Below are positions 1-7,700 of a stretch of 9,631 bases of DNA, one piece after another (positions within the stretch are counted from its first letter, which is position 1; the number at the start of each line of letters is the position of its first letter). Both the position numbers and the translations under genes were made by a program. Source of the stretch: Prolixibacteraceae bacterium (lineage in GTDB: Bacteria > Bacteroidota > Bacteroidia > Bacteroidales > Prolixibacteraceae); contig SKHV01000310.1 in NCBI GenBank assembly GCA_007116765.1, forward strand, positions 1-9,631, given 5' to 3'. The notes below the pieces were generated by a model. That model worked only from the letters and a program-made list of their open reading frames with translations. It searched no databases and was not told the origin of the DNA.

Positions 1-2
1 AT

Positions 3-1091
3 AACAAAATAGTAGTAGGAATTACTCAAGGCGATATAAATGGGATAGGATACGAGGTGATAATCAAAGCCTTATCTGATAACCGCATCAATGAATTTTG
101 TACTCCTGTAGTATATGGTTCACCTAAAGTAGCCGCATATCATAAAAAAGTACTCGATTTCGAAAGTGTAAACTTTTATCAGGTACGAACAGCTGCCGAT
201 GCCGATGCCGAAAGAATAAATATTGTAAACTGTTGCGACGATAACGTGCGGGTAGAACTTGGAAAGAGTAACCCCCAGGCAGGCGAGGCTGCTTACATGG
301 CAATTGAGCAGGCTGTGACCGATTTAAAAGAAGGTAATATTGACGTATTGGTTACTGCTCCTATTAACAAACAAAGTATTCAGTCCGATATTTTCAACTT
401 TCCGGGACATACTGAATTTTTGGCCAGCCAGTTCGAAGCCAGCGATTCGCTAATGCTGCTAATATCAGACTCGTTAAAAGTGGGTGTGGTTACAGGACAC
501 CTTCCGGTTAAACAAATCTCAGAAACAATCAGTGTTGAATTGATAATATCAAAAGTGAAAATATTGCACGATACACTTATTCGTGACTTTGCCTGTACCA
601 ATCCGCGTATTGCTGTGTTGGGTCTTAATCCGCATGCAGGCGATGATGGAGTGATCGGGGACGAAGAACAGGAAATAATAAAACCGGCGCTGAAGAAACT
701 TTTCGACATGGGAATTACCGCCTTGGGGCCTTACCCTGCCGATGGCTTTTTTGGCTCAATGCAGCGTGATAAATTCGATGCCGTGTTAGCCATGTATCAC
801 GATCAGGGACTGGCTCCTTTTAAAGCACTCGCCTTCGACAATGCAGTAAATTATACCGCCGGCCTTTCCATTATTCGTACTTCGCCAGGGCATGGCACAG
901 CATTCGATATTGCCGGACAAAATATAGCTTCGGGCGATTCTTTTAGGCAAGCAATTTACACCGCTATCGATATTTTTCGGAACAGAAAAAACTTTATCCA
1001 GCTCAATAAAAATAAACTTCGAAAATACGAAATCAACGCCAACGGTGAGTCCGACCATGTTGATTTAACTAAAGAAGATTCAGACATTTAG
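3..1091 (+). CDS. pdxA: 4-hydroxythreonine-4-phosphate dehydrogenase PdxA (5'-partial)
   Basis: Cytoplasmic NAD-dependent enzyme of the DXP-dependent vitamin B6 pathway. It oxidises 4-phosphohydroxy-L-threonine, and the decarboxylated product is condensed by PdxJ to pyridoxine 5'-phosphate. The frame is open from nt 3 and begins NKIVVGITQGDINGIGYEVI, the usual Bacteroidota PdxA start. The true start codon therefore lies just outside the window, and the GTG at 57 is internal. Counting codon 1 at nt 3, the divalent-metal ligands are visible as H166 (GHLPV), H211 (LNPHAG) and H266 (MYHDQGL). Substrate-contact residues are H136-T137 (FPGHTEF), K274, N283 and R292 (SIIRTS). All of these match known E. 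coli PdxA positions, so the enzyme should be active. The visible 362 residues exceed the roughly 330 of the E. coli enzyme, mostly through a charged C-terminal tail from about residue 334. The stop is 3 nt before ruvA, which suggests one operon. The family assignment is secure. Confidence 0.96.
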   Translation, partial: NKIVVGITQGDINGIGYEVIIKALSDNRINEFCTPVVYGSPKVAAYHKKVLDFESVNFYQVRTAADADAERINIVNCCDDNVRVELGKSNPQAGEAAYMAIEQAVTDLKEGNIDVLVTAPINKQSIQSDIFNFPGHTEFLASQFEASDSLMLLISDSLKVGVVTGHLPVKQISETISVELIISKVKILHDTLIRDFACTNPRIAVLGLNPHAGDDGVIGDEEQEIIKPALKKLFDMGITALGPYPADGFFGSMQRDKFDAVLAMYHDQGLAPFKALAFDNAVNYTAGLSIIRTSPGHGTAFDIAGQNIASGDSFRQAIYTAIDIFRNRKNFIQLNKNKLRKYEINANGESDHVDLTKEDSDI

Positions 1092-1094
1092 ATT

Positions 1095-1676
1095 ATGATA
1101 GAATACCTTAACGGAAAGCTAATTGAGCTAAATCCGGCTCATGTGGTTATCGACATAAACGGCATGGGTTATTTTGTACATATCTCACTCTCAACCTATA
1201 CCCAGCTTAGCGGGCAGCAAAATGCAAGGCTTTACATTCACCAGGTTATCAGAGAAGACGCGCACTTGCTCTACGGCTTCCATAATACCGATGAGCGCGA
1301 GCTTTTTAGAATGCTGATTTCGGTTTCGGGGGTTGGTGCAAATACCGGCATGTTATTCCTTTCATCGCTTTCGGCAAACGAAATTAAATCTTCAATTGTT
1401 TCGGATGACATAAATAAACTTAAAAGTGTAAAAGGAATTGGCCTCAAAACTGCACAGCGAATTGTGGTTGAATTGAAAGATAAATTGGCAAAAGAACCAT
1501 TAAACGCAAACATTTTTTCAGTTGAAAACAATACATGTCGCGATGAAGCGTTATCTGCATTAGTAACTCTTGGTTTTGCCAGGAAAAATGCCGAAAAGGT
1601 TATTGATATGACGCTAAGTAAAAACCCCGACTTTAAGGTGGAGCAAATCATAAAAGAAGCCCTGAGGCACATGTAA
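1095..1676 (+). CDS. ruvA: Holliday junction branch-migration protein RuvA
   Basis: RuvA binds four-way DNA junctions as a tetramer and loads the RuvB ATPase, which drives branch migration before RuvC cleavage. The 193-residue protein has all three family domains. An N-terminal OB fold covers about residues 1-62 and starts MIEYLNGKLIELNP. It includes the acidic-pin pair E54-D55 in the IREDAHLLYGF motif. Two helix-hairpin-helix elements follow: SVSGVGANTGM at 76-86 and SVKGIGLKTAQRI at 111-123. The C-terminal RuvB-contacting domain, about 146-193, contains ALVTLGFARKNAEKVI. Length is close to the 203 residues of E. coli RuvA. The ATG at 1095 fits the conserved N-terminus and lies 3 nt after the pdxA stop, so translational coupling is likely. 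An AAAGAAGA stretch about 17 nt upstream is a poor ribosome-binding site. The TAA at 1674-1676 is in the same frame as the downstream sprA. Complete gene with no missing motif. Confidence 0.97.
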   Translation: MIEYLNGKLIELNPAHVVIDINGMGYFVHISLSTYTQLSGQQNARLYIHQVIREDAHLLYGFHNTDERELFRMLISVSGVGANTGMLFLSSLSANEIKSSIVSDDINKLKSVKGIGLKTAQRIVVELKDKLAKEPLNANIFSVENNTCRDEALSALVTLGFARKNAEKVIDMTLSKNPDFKVEQIIKEALRHM

Positions 1677-1691
1677 ATTCCTTTTGCAATT

Positions 1692-1766
1692 TTGAAAAGA
1701 TTTATACTAAACATACTGCTGTGTTTTACCCTTGGTTTTGTGGTTACATGCCACAAAGCTTTAGCC
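1692..1766 (+). other. Sec signal peptide of SprA, read from a TTG start
   Basis: Residues 1-25 show a short basic n-region (K2-R3), a hydrophobic core (about F4-V18) and an ALA motif directly before Q26, fitting signal peptidase I cleavage between A25 and Q26. The segment is encoded only if translation begins at the TTG at 1692-1694 or at a rarer codon just upstream. No ATG or GTG exists between the ruvA stop and this point. An outer-membrane barrel needs Sec export, so the signal peptide supports TTG as the start. No convincing Shine-Dalgarno sequence precedes it; the nearest purine-rich stretch lies inside the ruvA end, so initiation may depend on coupling to ruvA translation. Confidence 0.8.
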
Positions 1767-4700
1767 CAGGTTGACGGTAATGTCGATGATGATTCTCAGG
1801 GAACATCATCGGTTAATTTGCCTTTTCCCTTTAGCGACGAACCCGAATTTCAATATCCGAATCAATCGCAAAACAGGCCACTGTATCTTGGTCGTCCATC
1901 AAACATTGAACGCAAGATAGAATACGACCCCGAAACCCGGCAATACATAATTTACGAGCGTGTAGGCAATATGTACTACCGCCTGCCCAAGACCATGTCA
2001 TTGTCGGAATACGTGAAATACGATTTTGACCAATCAGTAAAAGAATACTGGAAAAGCCGCTCAACTTCCGAAACCGTAACTGTTCAGCAACAACAGCAAA
2101 CCGGTTTAATCCCTCAATTACACATCGAAAGCGAAGCATTCACCAATATATTTGGTAGCGATGTAATCGATATCAGGCCTCAGGGGTATGTGGAAGTGCA
2201 ATTTGGACTTGAATCGAACTATTTTGGTGACGAAACTCTGCCCGAGAGACTTCGACGAGCAACTACATTCGACTTTCAAAACCAAATTAACATTAGCGTG
2301 AATGGTAAAATTGGTGAGAAAGTGAACATGGATTTCAACTACAACACCCAGGCGACTTTCGATTTCGAAAATAAAATGAACATGGAGTACAACGGTGGCG
2401 AAGACGAAATTCTGCGGCGTATCGAAGCCGGAAATGTCTCACTACCATTAAATGGATCACTTATTCAAGGCGGAACAAACCTCTTTGGTATAAAAACCGA
2501 AATGCAGTTTGGACGCTTAAATTTAACCACCGTTATTTCTCAGCACAAAGGCGAATCGCAGGTAATTGAAACCGAAGGGGGAGCACAAAAAACCAACTTC
2601 GAAATATTGGCTTCCGATTACGACGAAAACCGCCACTTTTTTGTTTCAAAATATTTCAGAGACCGATACAACCAGGCATTGAGTATGCTTCCCGTTATTC
2701 GCTCGCAAATTGTTATCAATCGAATTGAAGTTTGGGTTACTAACAAAAATCAGAATTTTACTTCGGCACGCGATATTGTAGCTTTTGTCGATTTGGGCGA
2801 ACCTGAACCGTTCTTGACCAACAGTGTACCTGAATTTGCAGCTGGAGGATATGAGCATCCGGGAAATGCTGCCAATGGAATGTACTCGGCACTGATAAAT
2901 AATTATAGTAATATACGTACCTCTTCGCAGGCAAATAGGGCACTTGACCCGCTTAAAACATACGGCTTTGAAATAGGCCGCGATTGGGATAAAATCGATC
3001 AGGCACGAAGACTCAACGAAAGCGAGTTTTCTTTTAATAGGCAACTAGGTTTTATTTCATTAAACTCTCCGCTAAATAACGACGAAGTGTTAGCCGTTGC
3101 TTTTGAATTTACGTATCGGGGCGATGTGTATCAGGTTGGTGAATTTACAAACAGTAATGTAGAAACAGGTGATGCTCTTATTTTGAAGCTGTTGAAAGGA
3201 ACTACACTCAATCCCAATTCGCCTACATGGGACTTAATGATGAAAAACGTGTACAATCTTGGAGCCTATAGCCTTACACCAACCGATTTTGATTTTCAGG
3301 TACTCTATAAAAACGATTCTACAAATACTTACATCACTCATTTGCCTGAAGGCGAATTGCGCGACACTACTTTGCTGCGACTTATGAACCTTGATAATCT
3401 GAATTCTCAAAACGATTTTACCCCCAATGGCGATGGTGTTTTCGACTTCATTGAAGGCGTAACCGTGTACAGCCAAACCGGGCGAGTTATTTTCCCGGTG
3501 CTTGAGCCCTTTGGTGCAAATGTAGCCAATAATCTTAGCGATCCCGAATTGAAAGAAAAGTATGCCTATACTTCGTTATATACTCAAACCAAAACCAATG
3601 CCGAACAGGATTTTTCACGTAATAAATTTGCACTTGTGGGTTCGTATAAGGGATCATCGGGCTCCGAAATAAATCTCAATACCTTTAACCTGGCACCGGG
3701 TTCGGTAGTGGTTAGCGCAGCAGGCCAAAGACTTACCGAGAATATTGATTATGTGGTAGATTATGCCATAGGACGAGTAAAAATTATTAACGATGGCCTT
3801 ATCGAAGCCGGAACACCAATACAGGTTTCAACCGAAAGCCAGGAGCTTATTTCAACACAACGAAAAACAATGGTGGGAACCTATGCCAGCTATTACCTTT
3901 CTGACAAAATGAATATTGGCGGAACCTTGCTTTATATGAACGAGAGGCCAATTACCAATAAAGTTTCGATGGGGCAGGAGCCGGTATCGAATTTAATGCT
4001 AGGACTCGACTTTCAATATCGCGATCGCTCAGAGTTCCTTACCGATTTGGTAAACTATCTACCATTCTACAAATCAGACGTGGCTTCAAGCATTTCGCTC
4101 GAAGGTGAAGTTGCTCGATTAATTACCGGAAACTCACGCACAACCGGAAACCAAATTTATATCGACGATTTCGAAGGCGTTGAAACATCCTATTCTTTTT
4201 TGAACCCTCTCGGTTGGCATTTGTCGTCGGCACCACAGCATCAGCCCGACAAATTTCCTGAAGCCAATTTGCACGACGACTTGGCCTATGGTTATAACCG
4301 TGCACGACTTGCCTGGTATTATGTTGACAGGGAAGTGTTCAACTCTCCCTCGAGCAAGTTTATGCCGGCATACATGCGAGCTAACCCCGATTTAATTTCG
4401 AATCACTACAGCCGCTCAATCAATGTACGCGAAATTTTCCCCGGCAGGCAAATCCCGCCGGGTTCACCTACATACATCAACGCACTAAATCTGGCGTTTT
4501 ACCCAAGCGAAAAAGGTCCCTACAACTTCGATACCGAACCTCACCCTCTGTACTCGGCAGGTGTTGATGAAAACAACATGCTTCGCCGGCCTGAAACACG
4601 GTGGGGAGGAGTTATGCGAGATATCAGAACACCAAACTTTGAAGCTTCAAACATCGAATATGTAGAGTTTTGGTTGCTCGACCCTTTTATTTATGATGAA

Positions 4701-7700
4701 GGCACACACGATGGAGGAGACTTGTACATTAACCTCGGAAATATTTCAGAAGACATTTTGCGAGACTCAAGAAAGTCATTTGAAAATGGCTTGCCCATTG
4801 GCGATAACGACGATAATGTAGAATATACCACATGGGGTAGGGTTTCCACAAAAACTCAGATGGCAGTAGGTTTCGAAAACGATGCAAACAGCCGTCGTTA
4901 TCAGGATGTGGGACTCGATGGTTTGAACGACGATGCAGAGGCTCTACACTTTTCACATTATCTCGATAAATTGCAGGATATACTTTCTCCCGATGCATGG
5001 GACAAGGTAGTAGCCGACCCTTCGAAAGATAATTTCAGATACTATCGCGGCACTGAGCTTGACGAAATGGAAGCTTCGGTTTTTGAACGTTATAAGTATT
5101 ACAATAACCCCGAAGGAAACTCACCTACACAAGGAATGAGTACCGAGCCCTATTCAATGGTAGGTAAAAACGAACCCGATACCGAAGATATTAATGGCGA
5201 CAATACGCTCAATGAACTTGAGGCCTACTACCAATATCGTGTAAGTATACGCCCCGAAGACATGCAAGTAGGGCAAAACTTTATTGTTGATAAAGTTAGT
5301 CGCACTGTGGAGTTGCCCAACAACGAACTAGAAACAGTAGACTGGTATCAATTTAAGATTCCGGTTAAAAACGAAAATGCTTATGAGCGAGTGGGCGATA
5401 TATACGATTTTCGTTCCATCCGGTTTATGCGTATGTTTCTTACAAGCTTTGAAGATTCGGTAATGTTGCGTTTCGGTACCTTTAACCTTGTGCGCTCCGA
5501 TTGGCGAAAAGATATTACTCCAATTTTGGAAGAAGGCAGTAATGAATCTTCCGATGCAACATTCGAAATTTCTTCAATAAATATTGAAGAGAGTGCAAAC
5601 CGTACACCAATAAATTATGTGCTGCCTCCAGGAATTGAACGCGAACAGGATCCATCGAGCCCCACTTATCTCGAGATGAATGAGCAGTCGATGCTAATGA
5701 AAGTTCATGACCTTGAGACAGGCGACGGACGTGCCGTGTATAAAACGGTAGGTATGGATCTGAGACAATTCAAGCGACTACAAATGGAAGTACATGCCGA
5801 AGCAATTGACGGTTATCCGCTAAACGATAACGAGGTTTCGGTATTTATCCGTTTAGGTTCCGACAGAGATAACTTTTATGAATACGAAATCCCGTTAAAG
5901 CTTACACCTGTACCGGCAACCTCATACAACAACGATATATTAGCCGACAGGCAAGCAGTATGGCCTGAAGAAAACCGTTTGTCTGTTGATTTGACCAAAT
6001 TTTCGAGTTTGAAAATAAACCGCGATGAGGCTGCATCCCGGGCTGGGACAAATGTTAGACGCAACCAGATTTACGAAGAATCCGATACTGAATCCCCAAA
6101 TGGTAAAAATATAATCAGAGTAAAAGGAAATCCCACACTCGGAACAGTTGATGTAATACATATAGGAATCCGAAACCCGAAAAGGAATAATCTGGGGCCA
6201 AAATCAGTAGAGGTATGGGTCAACGAATTACGTGTAAGCGATTTCAACCAACGTGGTGGATGGGCTTCGAGCGGACGTATGTCGGTTCGACTTGCCGACT
6301 TGGCAAACGTTTCCATGTCGGGACGTACTCAATCAGTTGGCTGGGGTAGCATTGATCAGCCGGCTGCCATGCGCAGCCTCGAAAACCGATATCAGTTCGA
6401 TATTGCAGCCACAGCCGATGTGGGTAAAATTGTGCCCGAAGTAGTTGGACTGCGTATGCCTGTATTTTATAGCTATTCGCAAAATGTAGCCACACCTGAG
6501 TACAACCCTTTAAGTACCGATGTGAAAATGTCAGATGCGCTCGATTTAATAGATTCTCCCGAAGAAAAGGATGATTTATTGGCAATTTCACAAGACGTGG
6601 TAACCCGGAAAAGCTTCAATGTAAACAATGTAAGGGTTGAGCCCCAAAGAAAGAATACTGAGCGCAAACCTTTGCCTACCGATATCGAAAACTTCTCGGT
6701 ATCGTATGCTAAAAATGAACAGGTAGCCCACAATATCGACATAGATAATTATTTGCAGCGAACCGAAAGAGGTGTTTTCAATTATAATTATACCCGTCAG
6801 GCAAATTACATAACTCCTTTGAATAATATCGATTTTTTGAGACCCAAGGCATTTGCATTACTGCGTGATTTCAACTTCTCGCTTTTACCCGAAATGGTTG
6901 CTTTCAGAACCGATTTGACTCGCAGGTACAACGAACGAACCATGCGCGATAATTCAGGTTTCAGTGTTGAAATGCCCACTACCGTACAGAAAGATTTTTT
7001 ATGGAACCGCTATTTCGATTTCCGCTATAATTTGTCCCGTGCTCTTCGGGTTGACTTTACTAATCGCAGTGTGGCACGTATTGATGAACTCGACGGAGTG
7101 ATGAATCGTGAACTGTATCCCGACCAATACGAATTGATGCTCGATGAAATTTATCGCAACTTGGCTGCCTTTGGTCGTCCGGTTGATTATGAGCATACCC
7201 TTACTGTTGACTACCGTTTGCCTATTAACAAATTACCCTTACTCGACTGGACCTCGGCCAGTGTAAATTACCGCGGTGGTTACGATTGGCTTGCCGGACC
7301 ACAACTGGCACAGCGTACCGGCGAAGAAGCAGTTGAAGTAGGAAATACAGCAGGCAATAATATGAATCTGCGCTTAAACGGAAACTTGAACTTCCTTACA
7401 TTGTACAATAAAGTACCCTATTTGCGCGACATCAATTCAAGATTCCAGTCGTCGAGACAGGCTTATGGTTCACGGGCACGCCAGCAGCAAACACAACAAA
7501 GAACTCAGGCTTCTGATGAACCCAAACGAACCAAGGAGGTTAAATATACTGAACGAAGAGTTGCTTTCAGACCTGATGTTCCGAAATCGATATTTCACAG
7601 GCTCGACACCCGCGACGTACAGGTTGAACTTACTAATGAACGTGGTGAAGTGGTTGAAGGTGAAATGACAATTGTAGATGAAAACAGGGTTAACTTTAAA

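Noticed and set aside
194..210. GCCGATGCCGATGCCGA short tandem repeat in pdxA
   Set aside because: It encodes ADADAE in a variable surface region; two and a half units of 6 bp are not notable.
57..1091. GTG at 57 as the start of pdxA
   Set aside because: The frame is open upstream to nt 3, and those codons encode the conserved ITQGDINGIG nucleotide-binding N-terminus, so the gene begins outside the window.
1749..1751. C20 of SprA as a lipoprotein cysteine
   Set aside because: The preceding VVT is a poor lipobox (T instead of G/A/S at -1), and a good signal peptidase I site, ALA before Q26, follows. SprA is a barrel, not a lipoprotein.
1271..1756. 161-codon open frame antisense to ruvA and the sprA start
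   Set aside because: The sense strand carries a clear RuvA and the SprA signal peptide. The antisense translation resembles no family I recognise and has no start context.
4020..4027. GCGATCGC octamer palindrome (HIP1-like)
   Set aside because: A single copy inside sprA coding sequence. HIP1 is meaningful only when highly repeated, as in cyanobacteria.
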